Shown here: positions 44,509 to 57,800 of the stretch, in pieces
Numbering within the stretch: the first letter of the stretch is position 1
How the letters are laid out: the number at the start of each line of letters is the position of its first letter
Assembly (NCBI GenBank): GCA_037178855.1
Contig: JASJZC010000001.1
Coordinates: forward strand, 6,324,001 to 6,388,000
Length of the DNA: 64,000 nucleotides
DNA from: Oscheius sp. JU75
Lineage: Eukaryota > Nematoda > Chromadorea > Rhabditida > Rhabditidae
Direction: 5' to 3'
Notes under the pieces: model-generated
Told to the model about the DNA's origin: nothing
Databases searched by the model: none
What the model saw: only the letters and a program-made list of their open reading frames with translations
Program-made: the position numbers and the translations under genes

Positions 44509-45476
44509 ATGGCACGAAAATATCTCGTCATTCAACTGAACCCCGATGCTAATGTGGGTGAGATAGTTGAATCTATCAGGGTAAGTCCTTGTGCTTTCTA
44601 TCAAGTTTACGTGTTGTAGGAGCATACGGATCGCATGGCTATTATCGACAGGCCCCCCCGAAGAAAGGAACACAGCTCTCGACGGAAACGAAGGCAGCCA
44701 AGCGTCTTGCCATACCAATACAACCGGATCAGACGAAGACACTTCTTTCCATGAGGTACTTTTCTTATCTAGCTAACTAAAACATAATTGGAGGGATTTG
44801 AACTGCAGAAGCGCGTGAAGAAGAGCTCCGGAAAGAAGATGGCTGTCGAGAGGAAAAGGAAACACAAGAGCCCTGTGAAGAATGACATGGAGAGCAGTCG
44901 TAGTATCTTGCGAAAACACACCCAGTCCACCGTCGTCTGCCATGTATGAACACTTTCTATTCGGTCGCTGATCCATATTTAGACTTGTAACACGAAGCTC
45001 ATCATGCGTGCTAGTTATGGCCGTGGACGTCTACGTGATCACGCTTTGCGCCATTTGAACATTCCAGTCGCCAAATGTGGAGAATGCAATTTTCAAGTTT
45101 TTGAGAATTTGATCTAATTTACCGTTACCTTGACAGGCTCCTACCAAATATCAAGTCCGCAGACACTACGCGTCAAACCACAGTCGTGGAGAGCCCAATG
45201 TGCTCGATGTGAAGCTTCCTGATAACTACGAGGATCTTGTTGAGGCAATACTGGCCGCTTGCTTCCCAGACCCAAAAAATAAATCGGATATGGTCAGGAA
45301 CGGCGATGATATTCAGGTACTTGTTATGATTTCAACCAACATTGAGTTAGGTAACGATTTCTCCAAAGAACGACGAACTCTATCTGTCAATGGATGATGA
45401 GGAACCCGAAGCTCTGGCTTCAATCAACCCTGAACCGAGAACTGAATACGCCTCTGGAGAAGACGAGAGAATTTGA
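44509..45476 (+). CDS. C2H2-type zinc-finger protein
   Basis: The gene starts at ATG 44509 (M-A-R-K-Y-L-V-I-Q-L-N-P-D-A-N) and ends at TGA 45474-45476. The core exons encode a basic region (K-K-S-S-G-K-K-M-A-V-E-R-K-R-K). Two zinc-finger-like units follow: V-C-H-T-C-N-T-K-L ... H-A-L-R-H, then K-C-G-E-C-N-F-Q ... R-R-H-Y-A-S-N-H. An acidic tail (S-M-D-D-E-E-P-E) closes the protein. The second exon (44620-44757) is open in more than one frame and none joins both neighbours in phase with canonical sites, so its reading frame is unsettled. A DNA- or RNA-binding nuclear role is likely from the fingers but not shown. Confidence 0.6.
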
Positions 45477-45883
45477 GACCGACTTTTGATTATTCTGTGA
45501 GTTTTGTTACGTTGACTTTGATTCGTTATTGAATTAACTTTTTGCTCTTACCTGATTATCCAGCTTGATATTGTTTGTTCCTATCAAAAATCGCACGGTT
45601 TCTTCGTCGGAAGAAGAGCATAGCATTCTAGCCTCCAGATCGAGACCAAACATCAAGCACTCTCCCATTTGTACTTCTGATTGTAAAAACAGATCTAACA
45701 ACTGCAGATTAGCCTGTTCAGATAATAATATAGGCTACTTCCTTTTGTGTCATTGTTATCCTTCGAGCACGCATTTATTCGAAACAATTAAAGCTGAGCT
45801 TCAAAAGAGAAGCAGTGTTTGAGCAAAATTATAACAATCTTGAACATGAATTCCTAAGGTACTTTGGCATTGAGCAATTTGAA
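45477..45883. other. convergent 3' flanks, nothing coding seen
   Basis: The zinc-finger gene and TMEM161 converge here. An 85-codon open frame at 45565-45822 has no recognisable features. Confidence 0.45.
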
Positions 45884-47494
45884 TTACGCGGTCACACTGG
45901 CATTGTAGATAATCCCTAGGAGTGACAGGGAAAAGTTTATAACGGTGGTGATCAGAAGCGCATACGACCAAACGGCTTTACAGACGACTGTGTCAAAGAT
46001 TGACCGAATAGCCCCCATGGCTGCGGTAGAAGAGGGAGTAATCTCCTGGGATACTGGCTGTCCGAGCCAGGACAGACCGCCTGAATTAGTTTACGTAGCA
46101 TCGTAGGCTTCATAGACGAACCTGTACTTTTCAACAGCAGGGCGAAGAAGAATGACAGAAGTACTGGAGAATAGTACTGCAAAATGACGGCGTTTAAATA
46201 GGTATAGTAGCGAAGGATCGTCTGTTGAAGGTCAAAGTTCCTGATGCGACCGGTCTCTTTTTGTAGTTGTTGTACTTTTTCATGAGATGTATCCAAATGC
46301 GCCTAAAAGAACAATTCCGATCACTATTTAACCCAAAATACCTGAAGATGTGGCCTTCTGACAAAACTTCTCAAGACGAGCGTCAAGATGGTGAAGTAAA
46401 CCCGAAGAATTTCGAGCTGCGGCTCTGTCAAGAGCTTTCGCGGTCCAAAGACGAGCTGCTGCTTGACAGGACGCGTGTAGAGCAGAATTGTAACGGCTGG
46501 CAGTAGGAACGAGGTGTGAAGAAGGGCTCTAAAAGTTGGAATTGCCATGTGAGATCTCATACAAATAAACGAACCTCATCGGGGCCGAAACAAAGTCCGT
46601 GGCAGAGCGATAAATCGTAGCAAAGCGAAAGTTGGGGAACATCAGCATGGCGGAGAGGAAGGCAAAGAAGACCGACAGCGAGATATACAGCAGAAGCGGA
46701 CTCTTCAACCTTGAGTCTAAGGTCTCCGTAGCTCCAGTTTCCAGCATCAACTTGGCTATATTTGCACTGAAGTGGTCGTACGCTAAAGTTCATGTTGAAG
46801 GCAAGGAATAAGAGTGATAACCTTCGAGAATATTGATGTCGAAAATTCGTTCGGCCCACATCGTGAAAATACAGGCGAACAGGAAGTAGAGAGATCCGAT
46901 GGTGAGAAGAAGAGTACGTTCGTCATGGTTCACTATCAGGTAAGCAGTCAGACTGGCAAGAACCTGTAAAAGTCTTGTTATGAGAACTTACCAAAAGAGA
47001 AACCTGAAGGACAAAGGCGACTGCAATGACCAGCCAGATGACAGAAACATTGACATCGCCATTGTCCGGAAAAAAGAAGAGGAACGTTTCGCTCATGACG
47101 TAGACGACGAGACAGAGTGGTGTGAACAGAGACAGCCAATGGACCGACGAGAAGAGCGTAAACTTCTGCAGATCTTCGACTGTGACCGGGGTGATTCGGA
47201 GCTGTAAAGGCAGCTGTTTCGGAATGTTGAAGCCCGTCGTGTCCTCCTTCTCCCGCTGATTTCGTCGTTGTCGCGGATTCGTCTTTTCTTTTGTGGCCGG
47301 CAGCAACGAACGCAGTTCGAAATTCGACGGAGCCACATAGCGATACAGTCTGAATTTCGGCACTGATGTTGGAAAAGAGCTAAATATTACCCATTGACAA
47401 GGTAAAGTTGTACAACGGACAACCGGCTTCCAAGCTTGCTGATGATGGTCAACACGACGAGTGTGACCACTACATGGAAGCCAAGAATGGCCAT
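45884..47494 (-). CDS. tmem-161: TMEM161-family multi-pass membrane protein
   Basis: ATG 47494 (M-A-I-L-G-F-H-V-V-V-T-L-V-V-L) starts on the minus strand and the gene stops at 45884-45886. The start has the family pattern: a hydrophobic first helix, then F-R-L-Y-R-Y-V-A-P-S. A cytosolic charged loop with L-P-L-Q-L-R-I-T-P-V-T-V-E-D-L follows. Several membrane helices come next (W-L-S-L-F-T-P-L-C-L-V-V-Y-V-M-S-E, V-S-V-I-W-L-V-I-A-V-A-F-V-L), with R-T-L-L-L-T-I-G-S-L-Y-F-L-F-A further on. The C-terminus carries another helix (A-L-L-I-T-T-V-I-N-F-S-L-S-L-L-G). TMEM161A/B proteins are conserved eight-helix membrane proteins linked to cardiac rhythm in vertebrates; their biochemical role is unclear. 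Exon edges are approximate. Confidence 0.78.
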
Positions 47495-47860
47495 CCCGGC
47501 TTCTTTCCAGGTTTAATTTTCACTAGAATTTAAGGCCATGTACCACCGCGTTCAGACGCCAAACTCTAAAAAATATACTGGGATATTATAAATGTTTTTA
47601 TGTACATCTGGGTGAAAAAGCTGCACATTTTGAAGGGAACTGGATAAAAAAAGGGATCACAGCTAAAAGGAGAGAATAAAGAGCACAACGCGCACTAAAA
47701 CAGGGTCAGATCTGCATCAGCAATGAGAGTGTACAATGATCGACCTATCACATTTGCTTCGAGTAAATTCTGACAGTGAACAAAGATAAATATAAATATA
47801 CTGCTATCTTCTGTGACGCCTACCAGCTGAAAAAGTGAAATGGCTATAAGAGAGAGGGAA

Positions 47861-50800
47861 TTATGAGCAAATTGACGCGTCTCCGTTCGTCGTGGCCGCC
47901 GGGAGAAATAGCCGTAACAGTGAGGCGAGGAGGGAACGAAGAGTCTGTCCTTCGGCTGTCTCTACGAGCTCGCAAAGTCGTTGTGGGAATTCGGCTCCGA
48001 GTTTTGGAAGAAGTTCTGGCGGAAGACGAAGACATTCCTTTAGAAGCTCGCATATTACTGGTGAATAAGCGTTTCGTCGCGCTTCACTTCCAGCCTCGCC
48101 ATAGCCAGAAAAGGCGGCCGAAACAACTCTGGAAGATGGGTCTGTAATGAGGAAAAAATAGCGCTGACCCTAGGACTCCATGTGCTACTTTATCCTTGAC
48201 AGACTCCGTTCTTGCGTCATCCAGCAGCCTCAATAGAATGGAGAGCATTGCCCGTAGCGCGTATGTTTCTTGTCTGAATTGCAGTTTGATAGTCTTCCAG
48301 AAACAGTAAGTTACCTTATCAAATCCGGTTTGCTCGAGCCTCTCAAGCCGGCTTTCCACAGCAGTGTTCTCTGTCCGTTGTTATCGTTGAATTGCTTGGC
48401 CAGACGTTGACTCTCTCCCAATGCATCGACCAGAGACAGTAGGAATTGTGGCTTCATCTTTTCGAAAAGTCCTTCCTCCTCGTCCGGATCTCCACTAGGC
48501 GTGGGAGGAGTGTTGCTCTCATTCAACTTGCCGACGAAATTCTCTGGAAACAAGGCTATGAGGGAAGGATTATACACGTTCTTTCAGCAAAAATCGTAGC
48601 CCCTTTATTGTGTTGTATCCCCCAAGAAACTAGCTAACAATCTCACCTCTAAGTGCCTTTCTTCCTAAAACAATGGATATGACGGCGTCGACGAGTTCCT
48701 GTTGAACGACACAGAAGACGATCTGCTCGGCGAAGAAGGCATCCGGATGAGCAGCCGCTCTGTAAACATCGTCATTTTCAACGTTTTGCGGCTTCAAACT
48801 AAGGCCAAGAGAAAACTTACCCGTTTAGTTGTCGAGCCGAAGGAGGTGGAGCTTCTTCTTCTTTCCGTTTCGGCGACTTCAGACCGTTTTCAGGTTCCCA
48901 GGTAAGCAAACTAAAAGATGAAAACAAGTGAATGAGAAACTAATCGACAGAACTTTAGTCGGAGCATTTGAAAAACTTACGATTTCGGTAGCGTTGCCTG
49001 GAAGAGATTCCGGAAGAGTTCGATCGTCTGGCACCACATGTCGTCCGTGAATCGATGGGCATTAGAAAGAATCAGAGATTTGAGACATTGAACCGTCGAA
49101 CGGGCTAGTTCTTCATTTTCTGAAATGAATCGATATGTAGGCTAAAAGACAATAATCACGTTGTTGGATGCATGCTGTGAACTGGGAATATATGGCTGGC
49201 AAGAGCATCTCTCCTAACTCGTCGTAATATTGTGTAAAAACGTCGACAATGGAATATAGGGCATGATTACATGTCGTCATCATCCAGTCGCGCTTCTAAA
49301 AGAATATTCAATGAACCTTAAGAAAATACTAACATCTGTCCTGCCGTCCCGTTTAGTTTTGTCAAAAATGCGAAAGACGATAGCGAAGAGATCCTTCCAC
49401 CAGCTGGGACGGAAGGTGTCGCCGTAGACCTTCATCAACTCGAACATGACTGTCAGCGAGCGAGTTCGAACGTCCAGAGCTGTCCTATTTATGATTGAGC
49501 TGTAAAATTTGTATAGAATGCTGACCAAATAAGAGCTTACTGGAGTTCGAAGAAGATTGGAAACCATCCACGAAGCCATATGCGTTGATCGCCCGTGATG
49601 TTGTACTTGCCTTTGTCATGCATATCCAGCGGCGCTGACAGGAAGACATCAGACTTTCCAGCCACATAGCTAAAGTTTTTTGCGGTTACGAACTTCCAAT
49701 CAAAAGAACTCACTCTCCACAGAGACGAATCAGTCGAATAGCGTCCATACTTGTGTCGATCATATTCGGATTGCAGGCAAATTCTGCCAGACAGCTGATG
49801 GCCTCTTGAAAACTGTCCACAATGCTGCCAAAGTCCTCCAGAAAGTTGTGTGTGACGACCTGTCCAACGGTGAAAAAGGCCGACTCGACGATATCCAAAT
49901 GAGGATCCGCTAAAGTTGTGGGTATTTGTTCAAGCATTGAAGAAACAACGTACAGGCAACTTTTTTCCAAACGGAAAAAAGATTGAGCCAGCCAGACTTC
50001 AAGCGGCTTCCGTGAGCATCGACTAGATTCTTGCAGCACGCCACGACGAATTCTCGAATGTGTAGTGAACGATTTGTGTTGACAACAACCTGGAAGAATC
50101 GATTATTTAGTTTGTGCTATGAAGAAAGAGCAAACCTCAAAGGGTCGGAGGAAGACCTTCTGGAACTGGAAATTCGGCAGCTCTCCTCGCTCCATAAACT
50201 TGATTGAGAGCTGTCTCAGGGCGTCTACGGAAAAGTGGGCGACTTCTTCATTTGTGCTGCAGCCGGCCGAGTCGAAATGTGCTCCAATAACAGCCCAGAT
50301 CTTCATCCATTGCAGGCGAATTCTGTCCATATTATAGAATGCCACCTGAATTTGCTTTTTTGACTGGGAAGAACAATATCACAAACCTCGACAATCTTTT
50401 GCAGGAGGAACATTCGCGGATTGCCTGGCTGACTGAGTTCTTCTCGTGAAACGACACACAGGGCTGTCACAAAGTGGAAGATTCCTTCGGCCGAGAGACG
50501 ACATGATCCGTGGAAGATGCGATCGATGGCCACGACAACTGTCTGTGAGGATGTCTCTCCGAGAGCTGCTTGGAGACTGGCCAGAGTTCGTTCATCCGTC
50601 ACACCCGTATTCTTCAGAACATCTAAAAGAACACCGTAAATAGAAATGAACTTAAAAAAAGAGCAGAAGCATTATTCTCCCAGCGCTCCCAAATCTAATA
50701 GCGTGCTCTTACATTGTATTACATGACCCGTTGTTGCCACGAATGGAAAGAACTGTGATGGTTCCATCCCTTAACAATTCCGTTTCCTCCTGTCTTACGA

Positions 50801-53800
50801 AAAACACAAGACTCACAATGTCTGCTGCTTTCCTTGTCCGCCTTGTTCGAAGAGCCCAATCCGGTTCCAATGAGCTGAGCAAACTCGAGTTGACTGATAC
50901 AGCGGAAGACATCTTGCCAGTTTTCCTCCAAAAAATCGCCGTCTTCGTCCCCGATTGCCAACATCAGCTTGATTGCTTCGATGTTTTTATCCTGCATTGA
51001 AACCATTCCGTTTTTCACTGTAAGAAGAGTGAATCTCTTTAATGCCTGAAGCTTTTGGTTCAGAAAACTACGAACAAAAGACAACCTGGATAAAAGCATC
51101 TCTCTCCATCTTGGCTCTGAGCACACAGGCGGCTCTGATTCCTAGTCGAAAACCACGAATACAGAGATACCATTCCTCGTGATCGTTCGAAGACTGCAGT
51201 CCAACACTGAATGCTGTCAGACACGGTGGCCAGCAGATCTGAAACCTCATTTTAAGCAATCCTACAAAAAACAGGTTACCTTGAACATGGGTTTCGCATG
51301 ATGCTGATGCTCGGCTTTTGTGAAGAAGGAATCGGACATGCTGGCATTTTCCATCAGCGCTCTGGCCGTTTCCGACATGGCCTCGAGTTCCAAGGTGGCC
51401 AGAACTTCTCGCTGTTTCACCGACTGCTTCGTCGTCGTTCCAACTCGTTCCTTCAGCATTCGGCTCTCGTTTCCCTTCATTTTAATTCCATTTCGGGCAA
51501 TTTCATCGTAGATAGCGCTAATGAACTCGGGAGGAAAGTCACCCTCGTTGTTGATACCGCGTACCATCTTCGAATAGCCTTCCTTGGTCATTTTATTTTC
51601 TTTCTTGATCTGGGAGTATTTTTTAAAAGGCGAGCGAAAAAAGTGCATACTTGAACATTGTGAAGATCCGTAGTGAGCATGATAATAGAGAATGCCAGGA
51701 CGTAGACAGCATCGGCCGACGCGTAGATGTTCAGACTGAAAATATTTTTTTAGTAAGAACTTAAGCTACTAATCGTGTGCATAATATAATGTCAAGACAC
51801 GACACAGATGTACGGCATACTGTCTTCCCGCACTTTCCGGCATGTGGTGAAAAAAGTGACACACCTCGGATTGCACTGATAGTATCTCGAAGCGAACTTC
51901 TCCATCAGTCGATCGACTTTTTGTGACTCTCCTGGCAGACGAAACTTCTCCAGAAACATTCTGAGCGCGGCAACAATATCCATTGACGAGAAGTCGAGAT
52001 CGTCGACATATTCGTGCATAATCTCCTTGTTGTAATCGTCCTTCTCGCTCAAAAATTCCCCAACGACCGTCTTGTCAAGTCGGTCTTCCTTGGATAAGAA
52101 TTCGGCGATTTCACTGGCTGTTGTTCCGACGAAACCGTGCTGTTGGAGAAACTCTATGCCTTTTTTCGGCTTGCGACCAAATCTGAAAATATTTTTACGT
52201 TTTTAAGCAATCTAAGGCCTACAATTGTATGCCATCCTCCAGAAACTGTTTTCTCTGCTTCTGGACATCGTAACGATCTTCTGTCGTTGGAACCGGCGTT
52301 TCCGAAGAGCTCACTTCTGTGTCTAAATTATTTTTCCCCGGAAAACAGCAGACGAACTACCTTTGACTTCACTGGACTCTCGTTCTTTGGCCTCTTCGCA
52401 TTCATCGAACCAATTGACGAGACACTGAAGGAGGTCGGCCAAACAGCTTAATCCGAGAAGTCGGATAGCTCGTTCGTTCTCCTTCTGCTGTGGCTGCGCA
52501 TGGTCGGAAATCGGGGTTCTGGCTGTTTTGGAGACCGCATCCACCAGAGAGGAAAAGACATTGTGAGACGTCAGATTGCAGTCGTAATTGACAAAAATGT
52601 CCACAACTGATTGGGAATTTGAGAGAATCCTCGCTAAATATAGTATTTCTTATCGAGTGTAAATAAAACTTACAAATAGCATGAAGAACAATCCATTTGT
52701 ATTCCAGACTACATGTGGTAGAATCAAGCATCGAAATAATGATTTCCTTGAAGAAGACCTCAATCTGAAGCTTCAGATGAACTTTGAACTTGTCCACAAG
52801 CTCGATGAAAATGGCTAGAGATTTCTCGAAAATCTGAATAAACTGTATAAAATAAAATAGACTGAACCCACATCTTTGTTTAGCGAGACTGCGTTTTTAG
52901 ATAAAGCAACACAGAGCATTCGTTTGATGAGCCAAATGAAAGGACTGGCATTTTGCAAAACGACTGAAGAGTTCTGTAGGACAAGAAGCAGCATATCCAG
53001 AGCCAAGAGTTTTGATCGAAGATGGGTATTCCTGGAGAAACCTTAGATATCGAGAAAAAAGGTAAATAATACCTCAAATCATTAGGATCTCCTTCCTCTT
53101 TTTGGGCCAGGACACAGAGAGCGCGAAAAACGAGGAAGGCGTCTTTCTGATGAACGTTTGGGAAGTTGAAATGATCGTCCTGGGCCTCGCTTTCTCCCAG
53201 CGTCGAGGCTGCTCCTCCTCTGGATCGAGAATCGGAATCATCGAGCTGAAAAAGACGTTTCAGAAATCACGATCAGAAACTCACATCCATGGCGACTACA
53301 TTAGCGACAAGATATTCGACGACCTCTTTGATTACTGTTGGATCATCTTTCTCGTTTCCAAACTTCTCCATGTTGGCAAAAACCGTATTTATGACCTGGA
53401 ACATGCAAAAGTTTAACTTTAAAGCCAAAGATCAACCTGGGTTAGACTGCCTCTTGCAGTTGCTTGATTAACCGAATCTTTCGTCGCCAAATAGATTGTA
53501 AAACACGTTTTGACGGCATTCAAAAGAGCACCTTCGTGAACATCACAATTGTGGCTCACTGAGACGGCCAAGATTGCCTGAAAGTAAGAATTCCAAGCTG
53601 AAAAAAATCAAAATACCTTTAGAATTTGTAGTATAACAGCTTCGTCGGTGCCCTGTCCATTGAACGATGAGCAAATAGCCTCCACTATTCGGTCAATCAG
53701 TCGTCGTTCTGGATTCGATGTATCGGCTCCTTTCCCGGTCAAATGCCCGTATGCTATCAGTTTCTGAAGTTGAGAATGAGACTAAAAACTTAGTGAAAAA

Positions 53801-54127
53801 CTCACTCCCAAGCAGTCCAAGGCTGTTATGACAATCTTCGGACTTCTGGATCTGCAGGCCAGCTCGAATGGAAGGAAAAACCGATCTGCTTCGACGGCTT
53901 CCTCCTTCGAGGGCAGTACTGTTCCATTACTGCTACTTTGGCCTTCTTCGCTTTTCAACTCTTCTGAAAGTTTCAAGTTAAGAGAGACTAATTTAAAATA
54001 CCTAAGGCATTTTCGCAAGCCTTCTTAAGCTGAAGATTTTCTTTTCTTTTGATGTCACGATCGGCCAAAATCTTTTCTATAGCAGTACGAAGAAACATCT
54101 CTAAAGTGTGACGATGATCGAGGAGCA
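47861..54127 (-). CDS. agef-1: Sec7-domain ARF-GEF of the BIG1/BIG2 (ARFGEF1/2) family
   Basis: A 6.3-kb minus-strand gene with some 25 short introns. The start ([15 protein letters not shown] at 54097, or an in-frame ATG at 54127) opens the DCB domain. The HUS box F-V-N-Y-D-C-N-L is at about 52590. The Sec7 domain (about 52180-51470) has K-K-G-I-E-F-L, then [12 protein letters not shown] and [12 protein letters not shown] with the catalytic Glu finger. [11 protein letters not shown] and [10 protein letters not shown] complete it. The HDS repeats follow, down to the stop at 47861-47863. BIG proteins load GTP on class I ARFs at the trans-Golgi and recycling endosome for AP-1 recruitment. The worm orthologue is AGEF-1. 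ATG 54127 is upstream of a good acceptor and is taken as the start. Confidence 0.92.
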
Positions 54128-54865
54128 TTAGAAATTGGCGACCATCTGAAACACCATCTTTTTGTTAGGAAGGTGAGAAGAATATTGAAGAAGGTGGTGA
54201 AATCGATTTGGACTCTTTTCGAGATTATAACGGTTTCTCTGGTCCTAAATGGTTTTAATAGACAACACTAATTCATAATGTAATAAAAACATTTGGAAAG
54301 CATATAATACCTGTACGCTGAGCGACTAATTAAAAAGAAAGGGTGAAATCCGTGATTTGCCAACTAGTGAGGTGTCGTTCCCACGAAAATACGTCAAAAG
54401 GTTAGGATAAATAAGCAAGCAATATGCCGAGGCAGCCCAAGAGAAAGAAAACGAAGGGGAAGATGTTGCCGAAATGCACGATGGGAAAAGGTTTATACCC
54501 ATTCTTTTTTTTGTCCAAATTACGATTATCCGGCTAAAACAACACCATTAGCGCGGTACGTAAAATGGGTGTAAATCCAATTGTTGAGCTTATTTTCTTC
54601 GGTTTTTATTTAAAGTTGGCCCATTTGAATTTCGCGCGTTTCTCTTTTTGTTCCCACCATGTGAAGGACTGTATTGACAGATTTAATCTACAACCCACTC
54701 GACCAAGCTGACTCTCTCTCGTCCAACACTAAAACAGTAGAGAACCAAATAAAGATTTATTATTGAGCATGACCACCTGACTAGGCAATGTTTCATAGAC
54801 TAAAGGTAGAGTGTCGAGAAGTGGAGATCAGAAAAGAAGATACAACAGACAATAATAACTTTTGC
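54128..54865. other. region between alpha-catulin and agef-1
   Basis: About 740 bases: 3' flank of alpha-catulin and upstream of agef-1, both on the minus strand. A possible 5' intron acceptor for agef-1 lies at 54149-54153. No other exon or RNA gene recognised. Confidence 0.45.
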
Positions 54866-57800
54866 TTATATTTTGGACATTTCCAGTCTTCTACGGCTTT
54901 TACGCGAGTCTTTGATGGCTTGCATTGCGCCGAGCAGACCCAGGTAGATACGACGATTTTCTCTAGTTGGAAGGATGGACGGAGTTGGAGAGTCGCGAGG
55001 AGAGTTCGGACTGAAAATGGTTTAACTCTTCTGTAACAGCTGGAAAGAAATTGAGCTATAAGGCATGCATATGCGATAAAAGACGAGAAGAACATGCTTT
55101 TTAGACATTGAGACTCACCTCTACAGCTCCCTGATGAACTTGCTAAAATGTACTGATTGCTTACTGTCATTGTCCTCGACTCTTTGTTATTTTAGAAGAG
55201 TTGAAGACGAGGAACCTGGGGACAAACCTAGAGATTGAGGGTGGAGTGTGACTGCGGAGCGTTGGTCCGGCGTAAACTGGGGGTCCGTCTCCAAGTCGAT
55301 TCGCGGCTTTGTCTCGCCGTGTGATCATCCACAGTCCGAGGGACTGAGCCTCCGCGGAACTCGATTTCGAACTGAAATCAGCCCTATGGTACTTTATACT
55401 CAAGGATCAGGTGATCTATTGGGAGAATTGAAGGGTGTACAAACTCAAAGACCCTGAGTGACTCAAGCTTCTTTTAAAGGGGAAACGAAACGTGTGGCTA
55501 CAATCACAGTATATAAGCGTCTTACCTTTCCAGCTTCTCCAGCTAAAAAGTTTAGTTTCTAGTGTGAAAAAGAGTCGAGCAAAGGATACGAACCTTGGTA
55601 GCACAGACAAAGCTGGCAGTCACGAGCTTAGCTATCTCGTTCATGAGATTTTTTGTCTCTTGAATGACCGAATCCACTTTACCGAAAGTCGCTGTCTTCC
55701 CCACTGTTGGACTCTTGACCATAACCTGGAAAGAGATCAATGTGTGCGAAGAAGATAGTGAACCTGTAGTTGCTGACAATGCACTGGAATTCTCTCCAAG
55801 ATGGCACTGAGTTCGCTCTTTTCTGCGGACCCAGGGACCTCGTAACTGAACTCCCGGACCGTCTTGTACATTTTGTTTGCCTGTTCGGCAAAGAACTCCG
55901 CCTGGGTGAACAGGTCGTGAGTCGTTTTCAAGGGACCATCTCCTCTGGTGAACAAGTACATATTGTAGGCCATACTCGACATTGCCTAAACAGAGTCTGA
56001 GTGATCTTCAGTCGGAACAAGTCACTTTTGCCCGTTTGACAATATCATTCTCCGCGTATTCGTCCCACTTCTCCGCCTCGGCATCAACCTCGCTCGTCAG
56101 CAATTTCATTTCCAGACCAACTTTGGCCATTTTCTGTTGATCTTCTACATCTAGCGTGATCGGTTTCGAGGGCTTCGGAGTCGTACCGTGCTTCTGGAAT
56201 GTTTGGAATACCTGGTTGTTGGTCATCGGGTTGAGAGATAGCACAAATACAGCCACAACAATCATGCTATCAGATTGAACTTTTACTTTGAAACGAACGC
56301 ACACACTCGTAAGAAAAAAAATCACAATACTGTAAGTAATACTGAAGGGTAGTGAGATAGAATCAAACAGAAGGCACACTAGCATGCAAGTCGTCCAAAA
56401 TCAACGAGATTCTGTAGGCGAACTGTCTTTTCTCCTCCGAATCGGCCGAACAATCACTGGCAGCGTCTCCGATCTGTTGTAAGACTTGGACTTCTTCCCG
56501 TTTCTCTTCCTCTTCCTCGAATAGAATAGCCGATCGGGTTTGCGACTCGAAGCTACGGGTTGGGCGAGAGGAAGTGGAGGGAGAGATCACGTCACGAGAG
56601 CGGAAACCACTGTCAGACGAGCTTACCCCTGGACGTGGAAGTGACATGTAGGCTTGTTTCTCGGCAGCAACCCGGCCATTGGCAGCAGCGTCCGATTCCT
56701 TGGCCAGACGAGAGAGATCGTTCATCTGAAACGGGAATCAAACGAAACATATAAAAAAATACAGATATACTTACCGTCAAGGACCAGGTATCGCAGAAAA
56801 CTTCCAAGTTCTCTCTAGCTATTCGACTCGACGGATGGAGACAGAGAGTCCGACCAGCTAGAAGAGTCAAAGGGGCTAGTTGTCTCATGGATCTCTCACA
56901 ATGACCGGTAGTCACATGAAGAGCATCGTTCAGGGAGATGTGGTGCAACAGACGGCAGACCTAAATGGACTATTCTAGCCTCATTAGATTCCAAACCTCT
57001 TGCATATGTTCCGAATGCTCTCTAAACTTTTCCATGTACTTTTCAACGCCGTCGATGTCTCCAGATACGGCACAGGCTTTGATTGAAGACAGCAGCACCT
57101 GATCCTCATTGGCACGAAGAACTTCGGATAGCTAAGGATCACTAATAGTGACATTACAATCCCGGTTACCTGTTCAACAGCCACAATCTGAAGCTGTTTT
57201 CCCAGATCTTTCAATCGTCGGTTGAGTCTCTCGACTGTCACCTCGAGTCCGTCACTGCGAAGAGCATCGTGTTGTTCTGTCATTGACTGGAAAAAGACTT
57301 ATTATGCTATCACTTTTCAACTCACATCTTGAGGAATAAGGTTGGTCATTTCGAAGCGACACTCTTCCAAAAAGTCCAGAACTTGTTCTCTGTGATGGTG
57401 AGGCGTGTAGGCAGAGTCGGTGAAGTCTTGAGTCATTTCGCAGAGTGCATCCAAAGCAGTGATCAGTCTCTCTCTAACTCCAGAACCAACACGTCCAGTC
57501 ATTCTGACCATCTCGAGCATGTCTGATAGTTGACGGATGGCAGTGTTGGCAGTCAACTGGATTCCAATGTCGAGAGGCTCGTCACTAAGAGGCTGACCAT
57601 AACGGACCGTGTCCAGAGGAAGGACGCCGTCACAAGAACACAGAGCAATCAGTTGAAGAGACAGTCTCATCTGGTCGAAAACCCCATCGCGACACTGTTG
57701 AGCCGAATCAGACTCGGGATGTCGAAGAAGAGTCTTCGAAGCTGTCAAAAGAAGCATGGTGAATCGTTCCAGAGCTGTCCTGGCCACTCCTGTTTGGGCT

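Noticed and set aside
47863-48147. 94-codon plus-strand frame
   Set aside because: Antisense of the last exon of the BIG-family ARF-GEF.
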